From G963663775 sp963664255 (lineage in GTDB: Bacteria; Bacillota; Clostridia; Oscillospirales; Butyricicoccaceae), in contig OY760938.1 in assembly GCA_963664255.1 (NCBI GenBank), positions 1,178,001-1,242,000 of the forward strand: a stretch of 64,000 bases of DNA, read 5' to 3'. The translations under genes were made by a program, and so were the position numbers. Shown here in pieces: positions 52,138-60,325 of this stretch. Below the pieces are notes generated by a model. That model did no database searches. It was not told where the DNA came from and saw only the letters and a program-made list of their open reading frames with translations. The first letter of the stretch is position 1. The number at the start of each line of letters is the position of its first letter.

Positions 52138-53928
52138 ATGGATGCATGCATTTCAAAAAAGATTCTAGAGCTTTTAACGACCGGAAGCGAAAGCATTTTT
52201 TACATTCAAAATTTTGTTTTGCAAGGAAAGCCTACAAAAAACATAATCGAGTTTATGGATAATATTTTGGATTTAATTCATGTGGTTGAGCACCAAATAA
52301 AAGAAGAGGATTTACCAAATCGTGTAAGTGAAATTAATCTTAATATTGACTATTACATAGCCCAAATGAAACAAGAACTGGAATTGGATATAGAGCGCTT
52401 TCTGTATAATTTACGTTACCATCTCAAATCACTGTTCCGCGTATTGGAGTTTGAAGTGGCATATGTACTGGAAGGCTATATAGACAAATCAGAGTATCCA
52501 CATTTCTACCCGGAAGTTGAAAGAATAGAGCACCAAGACATTGTTGAACAAGGCGCGCAAGCTGTTTGCCAAGCGAGTGTGGTTTTACTTGCCTATAATA
52601 ACCTAGAATATGTCCGAAATTGCGTGGAAAGTATTTTGGCGCATACCGAAGATGTGGAATATGAACTTATTTTAGTTGACAATGGCTCATCAGATGGAAC
52701 AAGGGAATATTTTGAATCCATTGAAGGTGCGAAGGTCATTCACTTAGAATATAATTTACACGTTGTAAAAGGGTTTAATATTGGACTTATGGCCGCAGAA
52801 GGAAAATATTGTGCCGCGGTGTGCAATGACTTTATTTTCGCCCCAAACTGGCTTCGCAATTTAATGATTTGTATCGAGTCTGATGCAGAAATTGGATTTG
52901 TATCACCGGGAGCAACTAGCATTTCCAACGATCAGCAAATAGATATTCCCTTCTCTTCAATTACAGATTTCACGAAAAGAGCAGGCCAATATAATGTAAG
53001 CAACCCGAGGAAATGGCAGGAGCGAGTGGTGTTGTTGCCGAATGTGCTGTGTTGTCCAACGGCATTGCTGGAACGTATTGGTTATTACGACACTCGATAC
53101 TATCGTGGAGAGTTTTTGGATGATGATATTAGTTTTCGCATTCGGCGTGCAGGATATAAACTCATTTATTGTGGGGACACAGTCACGCACCATTACGGAA
53201 GCCTTACAACTAGCAGTGATCATCAGAATAATTCGCTGGAAGAGGGCAGAAAAATCTTTCTAAATAAGTATGGCTTGGATGCATGGAATGATGCGCGAAT
53301 GGATATGGCTTACTATGCTTGTGATTTTAGTAAATTTGATAACGTAAACGCCATTTTAGGTGTCAATGTTAAATGCGGTGCAACTTTGCTGCAGTTGAAA
53401 AATAAGATATGGAATCAATTTGGGATATCCCCAGAAATAACAGCCGTCACAACAGAAAGCAAGTACTTGATTGATTTGCAAACAATTTCCGATGTTTCTT
53501 TTTCAATTAGAAGTTTGCAAGATATTCCGCGTGAATTCCATGGAAAATTTGATTTGGTATTTATCGAGCAATCGTTAAATGATTTGAATGATGATTTGGA
53601 TGCTATTTTCTTTGTTCTGAAAAAGTTGCTAAGAAGTCAAGGACACATCATACTGAAACTAGATAATTGCGCAAGTATTACAAATATATTTGAATTGATA
53701 CAGTCAGCAGAGCATCTTCATAGAAAGAAAATATTTATGCCAAATCCATTTAAAATAACTGCGGAAAAAAACGGATTCACACTTTTAAAAGCAATATCGC
53801 TGAATAATCATCGTAATCAAAGTGCGGTAGAGAAGTTTTCAAGGTTAATTACATCTGCTGAAACAGAACGCAAACATTTGCAAGATTTACTGAAGCGGGA
53901 CGCAATAATATATCAATTTTTCAAGTAA
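52138..53928 (+). CDS. Family 2 glycosyltransferase with a C-terminal methyltransferase-like domain
   Basis: 596 residues. The N-terminal ~140 residues are helical. A GT2 (GT-A fold) domain spans about 140-390: VVLLAYNNLEYVRNCVESIL, VDNGSSDGTREYFE, VCNDFIFAPNWL (metal-binding Asp) and GEFLDDDISFRIRRAGYKL. A C-terminal stretch (about 440-570) looks like a partial SAM-methyltransferase fold (FDLVFIEQSLNDLNDDLDAI, LRSQGHIILKLDNC) without a clear SAM motif. It probably adds the tailored sugar to a glycan or protein. Last complete gene before the IS element. Confidence 0.87.
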   Translation: MDACISKKILELLTTGSESIFYIQNFVLQGKPTKNIIEFMDNILDLIHVVEHQIKEEDLPNRVSEINLNIDYYIAQMKQELELDIERFLYNLRYHLKSLFRVLEFEVAYVLEGYIDKSEYPHFYPEVERIEHQDIVEQGAQAVCQASVVLLAYNNLEYVRNCVESILAHTEDVEYELILVDNGSSDGTREYFESIEGAKVIHLEYNLHVVKGFNIGLMAAEGKYCAAVCNDFIFAPNWLRNLMICIESDAEIGFVSPGATSISNDQQIDIPFSSITDFTKRAGQYNVSNPRKWQERVVLLPNVLCCPTALLERIGYYDTRYYRGEFLDDDISFRIRRAGYKLIYCGDTVTHHYGSLTTSSDHQNNSLEEGRKIFLNKYGLDAWNDARMDMAYYACDFSKFDNVNAILGVNVKCGATLLQLKNKIWNQFGISPEITAVTTESKYLIDLQTISDVSFSIRSLQDIPREFHGKFDLVFIEQSLNDLNDDLDAIFFVLKKLLRSQGHIILKLDNCASITNIFELIQSAEHLHRKKIFMPNPFKITAEKNGFTLLKAISLNNHRNQSAVEKFSRLITSAETERKHLQDLLKRDAIIYQFFK

Positions 53929-53964
53929 ACACAGCAGTTTGGAGGGTTAAATTCAACAAGAATG

Positions 53965-55277
53965 GAGACTATAAATAATTTTGTGTTTCTGGTTTTAAAG
54001 ATGCTCGTAAGCGGTAAGGATAGAAATAGATCTAAAACTTACTGCAAAGGAGCATTTTATATGTCTATGATACCAAAAGAAGTGGTCAAACAACTCATTC
54101 GGGAAGCTAACCCCAACAGTACAACAGAAGTGTTGGATTTGTTACGGGAAATGTTTAAGGAAGTGCTGCAGGGTGCGATGGAAGCCGAACGGGAAGCACA
54201 ACTCGGCTATTCCAAGAAGACCGTGAAATCAGAACTGGGACCTGTAGAGCTTTCGATCCCTCGGGATCGAAACGGTGAATATGAGCCGAAAATCATTACA
54301 AAACACGAACGAAATATCACAGGTTTAGAAGAAAACGTTTTGGGGCTATATGCAGCTGGGATGTCTACTCGTGATATTCATGATCAGATTCAGGAGTTGT
54401 ACGGCGTGGAGGTGTCCGCAGAGCTTGTCAGCCGTATTACGGACAAAGTGCTGCCACTCGTGACAGAGTGGCAGTCCAGACCATTAGATGAGGTATATCC
54501 GTTCGTTTTTATGAATGCGATTCACTACAAAGTGCGTGAAGACAAAACAGTTGTCAGTAAAGCAGCTTACGTGGTTTTAGGCATGAATTTAGACGGATAC
54601 AAAGAGATTTTAGGCATTTATGTCGGCGCAAATGAATCCAGCAAGTTCTGGATGTCAGTTCTGAATGAGCTGAAAAACCGTGGTGTGAAAACGGTTTGCA
54701 TGTTCTGTGTAGACGGACTAACTGGATTCAAAGAAGCGATTGGTGCGGCATTCCCAAAGGCACAGATTCAACGTTGTATTGTGCATCAAATTCGTTCTTC
54801 CACACGATATGTCAGCTATAAAGACATCAAAGAATTCGTACAAGACCTGAAAACCGTTTATGGTGCTGTATCAGAAGAGCTTGCGCTGGATAACCTAATG
54901 ACGATGAAAGACAAATGGGGTGCTAAATACCCAAGCTCGATTCGTAGTTGGGAAAATAATTGGGACTGCCTAAGTACTTTCTTCAACTACCCTCCAGAGG
55001 TGCGAAAAATTATCTATACCACCAACTGCATCGAAGGACTGCACCGCCAATTTCGCAAGGTTACCAAGACAAAAGCAGTATTTCCCACCGACCAAAGTTT
55101 GCTGAAAATGCTGTGGCTCGCACAGGACAAAATCCAGAAAAAATGGACACAACGTCAGCGCAGCTGGGATTTGGTGCTGGCACAGCTGCAGCTGCTGTTC
55201 GCGGAACAACTTGCCAGTTAAACACTCGTTTTATTTCTTGCCGCACAGAGCAGAAACACAAAATTCAGGACAGTCTC
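53965..55277 (+). mobile_element. IS256-family insertion sequence
   Basis: About 1313 bp bounded by imperfect 27-bp terminal inverted repeats: GAGACT at 53965 running to TTTTGTGTTTCTG at 53991, and its complement at 55251-55277 (22 of 27 match). It encodes one transposase. The flanks (ACAAGAATG and AATGAAACC) share no 8-9-bp duplication, so the element was involved in a deletion or rearrangement after insertion. It separates the glycan operon from a truncated cysteine desulfurase. Confidence 0.9.
54061..55221 (+). CDS. IS256-family transposase, first catalytic Asp replaced by Asn
   Basis: 386-residue DDE transposase of the IS256 (Mutator-like) family. Residues corresponding to the catalytic triad are Asn152 (FVFMNAIHYKVR), Asp218 (FCVDGLTGF) and Glu325 (NCIEGLHRQF); spacings of 66 and 107 match the family. 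Active members have Asp at the first position (a single GAT-to-AAT change would explain this), so this copy should be inactive. The ATG at 54061 has AAAGGAG upstream; the longer frame from 53962 includes the inverted repeat. Confidence 0.92.
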   Translation: MSMIPKEVVKQLIREANPNSTTEVLDLLREMFKEVLQGAMEAEREAQLGYSKKTVKSELGPVELSIPRDRNGEYEPKIITKHERNITGLEENVLGLYAAGMSTRDIHDQIQELYGVEVSAELVSRITDKVLPLVTEWQSRPLDEVYPFVFMNAIHYKVREDKTVVSKAAYVVLGMNLDGYKEILGIYVGANESSKFWMSVLNELKNRGVKTVCMFCVDGLTGFKEAIGAAFPKAQIQRCIVHQIRSSTRYVSYKDIKEFVQDLKTVYGAVSEELALDNLMTMKDKWGAKYPSSIRSWENNWDCLSTFFNYPPEVRKIIYTTNCIEGLHRQFRKVTKTKAVFPTDQSLLKMLWLAQDKIQKKWTQRQRSWDLVLAQLQLLFAEQLAS

Positions 55278-55278
55278 A

Positions 55279-56346
55279 ATGAAACCATTTTTACTTGAGA
55301 ACTATGGTAATGCATCTCAACCCTATTCATTTGCCAGAGCTAACAAGAAAGCTCTCCAGTGGGCTCGCACAACTATTTCTAAATGCATTGGCGCTCTTCC
55401 AGATGAAATATATTTCACCTCCGGCGGCACTGAAAGCGACAACTGGGCTATAATAGGCACTTCCTTGGCAGATTCTCTTAAACGAGCAACTATAACATCC
55501 GCTTTTGAACACCATGCCATCTTACGTGCCTGTGAATCCATCGAGAGGCTTGGGTATCCTGTTGCCTATATCCCAGTTCAACAAGACGGTACAGTTTCAT
55601 TAGAAACATTGAGCGCCATGATTGCAGATAATACCAATCTTGTATCCATCATGCTTGCTAATAATGAAATCGGAACAATTCAGCCAATTAAGGACCTCTG
55701 CGCAATCGCACATTCACATGGTGCAATATTTCATACAGATGCTGTTCAAGCACTAGGACATATTACAGTAGATGTTCAAGATTTAGGAATTGATTTACTT
55801 TCGGCTTCAGGTCATAAATTTAATGCTCCAAAAGGAGTTGGCTTCCTATATATCAGAAAAGGAACTCGCATTTCCTCTTATGCTCATGGTGGCTCACAGG
55901 AATTTGGTGCGAGAGCCGGAACTGAAAATGTTGCTTCAATCGTAGCTATGGCAACAGCGTTACAAAAAAACTGTGATAACATACAAATAAACACCGACAA
56001 ACTGCGCAATATGGAAAAACGCTTATTGGAACGCCTCTCTGATGCAAATATTGATTTTATTCGGAATGGGAACAGTAACTGCATACCCGGAAATATAAGT
56101 ATATCCATTGGGCATTCCAATGGCGAAATGCTTTTACATCGCCTCGATTTAATGGGAATATACGTCTCTAACGGTGCTGCTTGTGATTCTGTTAATACTC
56201 AAATATCGCATGTTCTTGATGCTATTGATATTCCCGAAAAGTATGCACAAGGAACCATTCGTATATCATTCGGTGCAGATAATGACGAGAGTGATGCGGA
56301 TGCTATTGCCTATGCAATGATTAAAATCCTAAATAAAGACCATTGA
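55279..56346 (+). pseudogene. Cysteine desulfurase truncated at its N-terminus by the IS element
   Basis: 355 codons of a class V PLP aminotransferase (NifS/IscS-like). It starts at MKPFLLENYGNASQPYSFAR, which in intact proteins follows about 20 residues including the DNAAT motif; those are missing. The PLP Lys is in SGHKFNAPKG and the catalytic-Cys loop reads SNGAACDS. The ATG lies one base after the IS end. Without the first strand the protein is probably non-functional. What it originally supplied (sulfur for a cofactor or a DNA-modification system) cannot be told as its partners are gone. Confidence 0.8.
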
Positions 56347-56617
56347 TTAAGCATTGTAGTTGAGCTTCATCCAGAGAATAACGATTCTCTACCCAGCGAT
56401 TATTTCTGAATCGTGCTTTATCCCACGCTCTATCAACTAGACCCTTGTATTTAGGACCCCATTTCCTTATAGCGATGGAGCACCGATAGTGAATTATATT
56501 CTTATAAGACCATACCTGATGGACTGAAAATCATGAATGCGTCTCCATATTTTCAGTCACAGCTTGCTGATGGCATCGCATTTTACTTGCTTAGCCGACC
56601 TAAGTTTTGATTAAGAG
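56347..56617. other. Gene-poor stretch after the truncated desulfurase
   Basis: No intact gene. On the minus strand an open frame without start codon (about 56321-56535) reads IAIRKWGPKYKGLVDRAWDK and RFRNNRWVENRYSLDEAQLQ, which looks protein-like and could be the end of another disrupted gene. I could not assign it. Confidence 0.2.
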
Positions 56618-56648
56618 ATAACCGCTTGACTGAGAGCGGTTATTTTTT
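56618..56648 (+). terminator. Terminator-like hairpin before the DUF4143 gene
   Basis: ATAACCGCT and AGCGGTTAT pair around an 8-base loop and are followed by a T-run. Confidence 0.65.
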
Positions 56649-56784
56649 GTCTTTCCCTGCAATTCTCTTTTTACTCCTTTGGTGGGTTTCTTCTTGTTCT
56701 CTCCTACTCACTAGTTTCAAATATTATTCATGGTTTTCGAAAAAAGTTGTCCACAGAAAGTTTTTTCTCTATAGGGAAAAAACT

Positions 56785-56813
56785 TTGACTTTATCGTTAA
56801 AATCGTCTATACT
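56785..56813 (+). promoter_or_regulatory. Sigma-A promoter of the DUF4143 ATPase gene
   Basis: TTGACT (56785-56790), 17-base spacer, TATACT (56808-56813), 21 bases before the start codon. Confidence 0.7.
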
Positions 56814-56834
56814 CAACTTAAAGAGGTGGACACA

Positions 56835-58040
56835 ATGATTAACCGTCCTGAATACCTAAACCGCTTGATTGCATGGCGAGAAAAGCAACTTATCAAGGTC
56901 GTTACCGGTGTGCGGCGTTGTGGCAAATCCACATTGTTTGCGCTGTATATCAATTATCTAAAATCCACCGGGGTGACCGACGACCAAATCATCTCCATTA
57001 ACCTAGAGGACTTGGATTATGAATCCTTGTTGGACTATAAGTCCCTCTATGCTTATGTAAAAGAGCGGCTCTGCACAGATAAAATGACCTACGTTTTCAT
57101 CGACGAGGTGCAGAACTGTACTGGATTTGAAAAAGCAGTAGACAGCCTTTTTGTAAAGCAGAATGTCGATGTATATGTGACAGGTTCCAACGCCTATATG
57201 CGGTCCGGTGAATTGGCTACCCTGCTTTCTGGTCGCTATATCACGATAGACATACTCCCGCTTTCCTTCGACGAGTATTGGCAGGCCATCTCCGCAAGCA
57301 ATAACACCACCCACCGCGAAGCCTTTAACGACTATCTGCGGTTTGGCTCTTTCCCGTATGTGACCATGCTTGCACGGGCAGATGTGACTATCAAATCCTA
57401 TATTGAGGGTATCTATAATACAATCCTCATCAAGGACGTTGCACAGCGAGAAGGCATCGCGGATATCCCACTGCTCGAAAGCATCGTCAAGACACTTGCC
57501 AGCAGTATTGGCAGTCCTATTTCTGCGAAAAAAATCAGCGACACCATCGGTTCCAGTGGACGTCGCATCTCGGTAAACACCGTAGATAATTATCTGCGTG
57601 CGCTGACGGACAGCTATATTTTCTACAAAGTAGACCGCTACGACATCAAGGGACGCCAATACCTCAAGACCCTCGGCAAATATTATCTGGTCGATACCGG
57701 CCTTCGCAATCTGCTATTATCCGGCTCTTCTGCGGATACAGGACATCTGATTGAAAACGTGGTCTTCCTAGAACTACTCCGCCGTGGCTACAAGGTCAAT
57801 ATCGGAAAACTTGCCGAGAAGGAAGTGGACTTCGTGGCTACCAACAGCGATGGCGTAACTTATTTTCAAGTGTCTGCCTCCGTATTGGATGATACCACCC
57901 GCAAACGCGAGCTAGAGCCACTGCAACGCATCCCTGACCATCATCCGAAGGTATTGTTGACCCTCGATGAAGTGGGCGCAGGTGCGAACTACGACGGCAT
58001 CCGTCAGCTAAATCTCATTGAATGGCTTCTGAAACCATAA
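56835..58040 (+). CDS. AAA_14/DUF4143-family ATPase
   Basis: 401 residues. An N-terminal AAA domain carries Walker A TGVRRCGKSTL (about 24-34) and the Walker B-like YVFIDEVQN (about 90). A C-terminal DUF4143 domain (about 200-350) ends in LLRRGYKVNIGKLAEKEVDF, a restriction-nuclease-like (PD-(D/E)xK-type) fold in some members. Cellular role of the family is unknown; it is widespread, often in accessory regions. AGAGGTGG before the ATG at 56835 sets the start. It is monocistronic between its promoter and the terminator at 58046. Confidence 0.92.
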   Translation: MINRPEYLNRLIAWREKQLIKVVTGVRRCGKSTLFALYINYLKSTGVTDDQIISINLEDLDYESLLDYKSLYAYVKERLCTDKMTYVFIDEVQNCTGFEKAVDSLFVKQNVDVYVTGSNAYMRSGELATLLSGRYITIDILPLSFDEYWQAISASNNTTHREAFNDYLRFGSFPYVTMLARADVTIKSYIEGIYNTILIKDVAQREGIADIPLLESIVKTLASSIGSPISAKKISDTIGSSGRRISVNTVDNYLRALTDSYIFYKVDRYDIKGRQYLKTLGKYYLVDTGLRNLLLSGSSADTGHLIENVVFLELLRRGYKVNIGKLAEKEVDFVATNSDGVTYFQVSASVLDDTTRKRELEPLQRIPDHHPKVLLTLDEVGAGANYDGIRQLNLIEWLLKP

Positions 58041-58045
58041 CAGCA

Positions 58046-58080
58046 CAAAACCCTGTGGATGAATCATCCACAGGGTTTTG
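58046..58080. terminator. Terminator after the DUF4143 gene
   Basis: A 35-base almost unbroken palindrome: CAAAACCCTGTGGATGA, one central base, and its exact complement, ending TTTTG. Confidence 0.8.
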
Positions 58081-58343
58081 TATTGCCGAGCAGCCACTAG
58101 CTATTTCATGTCATGCGCTTATTTCCTCTGTAGTAGCTTTTCTATTTCGCGAACAAACTGCCGATGCTTGCCATGTAAGTGCCGACCCACAAAAGCTATA
58201 TCAACCGATATGCCACGAGGTCATGATACTACGCCAGATGCCGCAGAAAATCATGTCTGATAATAGACTCGAACCGGCATATCCACCGACTTCTCCCTAC
58301 GCTGGGGAGAAGTAGAATGAGAATTTAGGGAGAAATTTGGGAG

Positions 58344-58378
58344 AAAAGAGTGCGGAAAATACATTTCCGCACTCTTTT
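58344..58378. terminator. Perfect 15-bp terminator hairpin
   Basis: AAAAGAGTGCGGAAA and its complement flank a 5-base loop. It lies in a 400-bp gene-free stretch (58081-58471) that otherwise shows nothing apart from the tRNA-type terminator at 58432. Confidence 0.7.
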
Positions 58379-58431
58379 AACATTTACTTCTATATTGATT
58401 TTTCTTCTTGCAATTCGCGTTTATATATAAA

Positions 58432-58472
58432 AAGAGGACTCTTTCACCCTTTTGAAGTGTCAGAATCCTCTT
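58432..58472 (-). terminator. Terminator of the former tRNA-Leu gene
   Basis: On the minus strand AAGAGGA pairs with TCCTCTT (with inner pairing AGA/TCT) and is followed by TTTATATATA, directly after the CCA end of the tRNA fragment. It is the native terminator of the tRNA gene whose 5' half has been displaced. Confidence 0.6.
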
Positions 58473-58526
58473 GGTGCCGCTGGCCGGACTCGAACCGGCA
58501 CGGTATTTCTACCGAGGGATTTTAAG
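58472..58526 (-). other. Attachment site: 3' fragment of tRNA-Leu(UAA)
   Basis: Minus strand reads, from the anticodon loop CTTAAAA (anticodon TAA): the 3' anticodon arm, a long variable arm CGGTAGAAATACCG, the T-arm GCCGGTTCGAGTCCGGC and the acceptor end GCGGCACCA. The 5' half of the tRNA is absent; to its right the sequence is unrelated. This is the duplicated 3' end left at one edge when an element integrates into a tRNA gene, so it is an att site. The intact gene should be at the other end of the element, beyond 64 kb. Confidence 0.85.
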
Positions 58527-58632
58527 TGTATTGCACAGCGTGTTATTTGATAGAATTTACAATGTTTTAACGTGATTTACTGCGGTTTGTGTGATGTTAT
58601 CATGCATTCTGCAACACTCTGTGCTACCCTGT

Positions 58633-58676
58633 TTTGGTGCTCATAAACACCAAATAAACACCAAGGTAAGCACCAG
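58633..58676. repeat. Possible integrase arm-binding repeats next to the att site
   Basis: AAACACCAA occurs at 58645 and 58656 (11-bp period), a related AAGCACCAG at 58668, and an inverted TTTTGGTGC at 58633. Phased short repeats beside an att core are typical arm sites of tyrosine recombinases. No integrase gene lies in the window. Confidence 0.4.
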
Positions 58677-58698
58677 ATTTTTTCAGAGGGCAAAATAA

Positions 58699-58725
58699 AA
58701 AGAGGGGCGGTTTCGCCCCCTTTCT
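58699..58725 (-). terminator. Terminator of the toxin-antitoxin operon
   Basis: AGGGGGCG-AAAC-CGCCCCTCT on the minus strand, followed by TTTTATTTTG, ten bases past the stop codon at 58735. Confidence 0.8.
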
Positions 58726-58734
58726 GTTTACGCT

Positions 58735-58941
58735 TTATTCATCCCAGTTAATTTCATTTGCTGGCACATATTCGCCGCTTTCCATGGCGTGATCTAACGC
58801 TTCACGCTCAGCTGCTGTCAGCTTGGTAAAGTCGGGGTCCCATGCGAGCACCAATTTTTTAACCAGCTCGGATACAAGCATCTGGTCACCTTCTGGCAAC
58901 ATATCAAGCATAGTAATAATGTCCTGTGTGATTGGTGACAT
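58735..58941 (-). CDS. Small acidic antitoxin-like protein
   Basis: 68 residues starting MSPITQDIITMLDMLPEGDQ, then SELVKKLVLAWDPDFTKLT and an acidic tail PANEINWDE. Similar short proteins accompany RelE toxins in clostridia as their antitoxins. AGGAGG lies upstream of the start at 58941; an upstream GTG overlaps that site. It is the third gene of a three-gene module after an RHH protein and a RelE-type toxin. Confidence 0.7.
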   Translation of the reverse strand: MSPITQDIITMLDMLPEGDQMLVSELVKKLVLAWDPDFTKLTAAEREALDHAMESGEYVPANEINWDE

Positions 58942-58953
58942 AATAAGCACCTC

Positions 58954-59199
58954 CTACTTGTAAATATCACCGCGTGCGCCTACATCATCAATGCGCACCG
59001 TTTCGCCGTCAATATGGAATATAACACGATACTTTCCGACACGCAGACGGTAATCAGTGCGATTCCCCTGCATTGTCTTAATATCTCCCTCTGGTGGAGT
59101 TTTTAACAGTCCATTTATTGCGGTTAGCATTCGGTCACGCATTGGCTTATCAAGGGATTTGATGGCTTTAATTGCGTCCTTTGAATATTCAAGATTCAT
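58954..59199 (-). CDS. RelE/ParE-family toxin
   Basis: 81 residues: MNLEYSKDAIKAIKSLDKPM, then YRLRVGKYRVIFHIDGE and VDDVGARGDIYK-like (RIDDVGARGDIYK), the compact fold of RelE/ParE toxins that cut mRNA on ribosomes or poison gyrase. The central Arg/Lys-rich strand and final Tyr-Lys fit an mRNA interferase. The start at 59199 lies within the end of the upstream RHH gene (11-bp overlap). Confidence 0.88.
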   Translation of the reverse strand: MNLEYSKDAIKAIKSLDKPMRDRMLTAINGLLKTPPEGDIKTMQGNRTDYRLRVGKYRVIFHIDGETVRIDDVGARGDIYK

Positions 59200-59404
59200 C
59201 GCTGTCACCGTCCCGCTGTATAGCTTCATCAATGGCTCGATTTACAAAGCCGTTTAAGCTTTCCCCTCGTTTTTCTGCGTGCGCCTGCAATTCTTCCTTT
59301 CGCCCCTTTGGGACACGAACTTTTATTTCATCTAGCTTCGCTTTAATATACTTCTCAGTAGCACGCCTTTGGGCAGTACTTGTTTTCTTATCAGAATCTT
59401 CCAT
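59189..59404 (-). CDS. Ribbon-helix-helix DNA-binding protein (antitoxin/regulator)
   Basis: 71 residues. A basic helical N-terminal part (QRRATEKYIKAKLDE) is followed by an Arc/CopG-type ribbon-helix-helix, IKVRVPKGRKEELQAHAEKR and GESLNGFVNRAIDEAIQ. It likely represses its own promoter through the three TATATG-N4-CATATA sites upstream and may neutralise the toxin encoded next. Confidence 0.85.
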   Translation of the reverse strand: MEDSDKKTSTAQRRATEKYIKAKLDEIKVRVPKGRKEELQAHAEKRGESLNGFVNRAIDEAIQRDGDSDES

Positions 59405-59446
59405 GGTACTCCCCCTTTTATTTAATCTTATTATATCACGGAATCA

Positions 59447-59528
59447 TATATGTGTCCATATAAAATATAGGTAAATATATGGGGTCATATTTGTGCGTGT
59501 TGCCTATTGAATTATATGGGTACATATA
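59447..59528. promoter_or_regulatory. Three operator copies for the RHH regulator
   Basis: TATATG-N4-CATATA occurs at 59447-59462 and 59513-59528, and TATATG-N4-CATATT at 59476-59491. Multiple inverted repeats before an RHH gene are the standard arrangement for autoregulated toxin-antitoxin operons. Confidence 0.6.
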
Positions 59529-59686
59529 TTAGAATATAAACATACCAAGGGAACAGACCCGAAAGCAAGACCACTCGACCAAGAGCCGTACCGCGTACCT
59601 GTGAGCCGCTTCGATAGTGGGCAATAGTCACGCAAGCGGGCGGCTGGGGCGTTCCACAAGATTATGGACGGAGGACTACAGAAAGA

Positions 59687-59863
59687 ATGAAACAGTATAC
59701 GCAAATCCCGATTGAGCTACTCGCTTGCATCGTGGAAATCAGCTCTGACTTAGGCTATATGTTGGATGGCGGCATTGACGAGGAATCAATGGAATCCATC
59801 GAATTGCTGAACAACCGCATTGGTACGTTATTGGTAGATATTGAAAGGAGCAAAGTATCATGA
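59687..59863 (+). CDS. Small acidic protein of unknown function
   Basis: 58 residues beginning MKQYTQIPIELLACIVEISS, acidic in the middle (DEESMESIELLNNR). GGAGG lies 12 bases and GAAAGA directly before the ATG. Its TGA overlaps the start of the next gene (ATGA), which supports translation. No family recognised. It begins a plus-strand set of small element genes. Confidence 0.6.
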   Translation: MKQYTQIPIELLACIVEISSDLGYMLDGGIDEESMESIELLNNRIGTLLVDIERSKVS

Positions 59864-60135
59864 GTAACACAGAAATGAGCAGCAAGGTCAAGGAGTTACG
59901 CCAGCTAAAACGAATGGCTGACGAACTCACCGCAGAGATCGAAGCATTAACCGACAGCATTAAGGCTGAAATGACCGCACAGGGCGTTGACACGCTCACA
60001 GGCACAGATTACAAGGTGATGTGGAAAAGTGTCACAGGAAGTCGCTTAGACGGCAAAGCATTGAAAGCGGCAATGCCCGACCTGTACGAGCGGTTCACCA
60101 CGCCGACACAGCAACGAAGATTTACTTTAGCATGA
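59860..60135 (+). CDS. Coiled-coil small protein of unknown function
   Basis: 91 residues. The first ~50 form a charged coiled coil (SSKVKELRQLKRMADELTAE, then IEALTDSIKAEM), followed by a small globular end (TGTDYKVMWKSVTGSRLDGK). The layout resembles phage and ICE accessory proteins of the Gp157-like kind, but the match is only by appearance. AAGGAG precedes the start. Confidence 0.7.
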   Translation: MSNTEMSSKVKELRQLKRMADELTAEIEALTDSIKAEMTAQGVDTLTGTDYKVMWKSVTGSRLDGKALKAAMPDLYERFTTPTQQRRFTLA

Positions 60136-60250
60136 TGCAATGGGGTACTGAAAATAAATATAGAAAAGCCGCTCATTCCTCCCCGCGGTGTACTGCCGCA
60201 TCACGTTTTATTGCAGTGAATATTTTATCATGTTTTCATGAGTGTTTTTA

Positions 60251-60279
60251 TTGACAAACAGACAAGTATATGTTATAAC
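60251..60279 (+). promoter_or_regulatory. Sigma-A promoter of the gene at 60326
   Basis: Perfect TTGACA (60251-60256), 17-base spacer, TATAAC (60274-60279), 46 bases before the start codon. Confidence 0.65.
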
Positions 60280-60325
60280 TAGTGTATAGAAAGATCACAT
60301 ATACAAATCAAAAAGGAGTGCTGCA

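Noticed and set aside
56321..56535. Protein-like minus-strand frame after the truncated desulfurase
   Set aside because: It has no start codon and overlaps the desulfurase end. It is too short to identify, so it is noted only as a possible gene remnant.
58472..58526. Functional tRNA-Leu gene
   Set aside because: Only the 3' portion is present. The D-arm and the 5' acceptor strand are missing.
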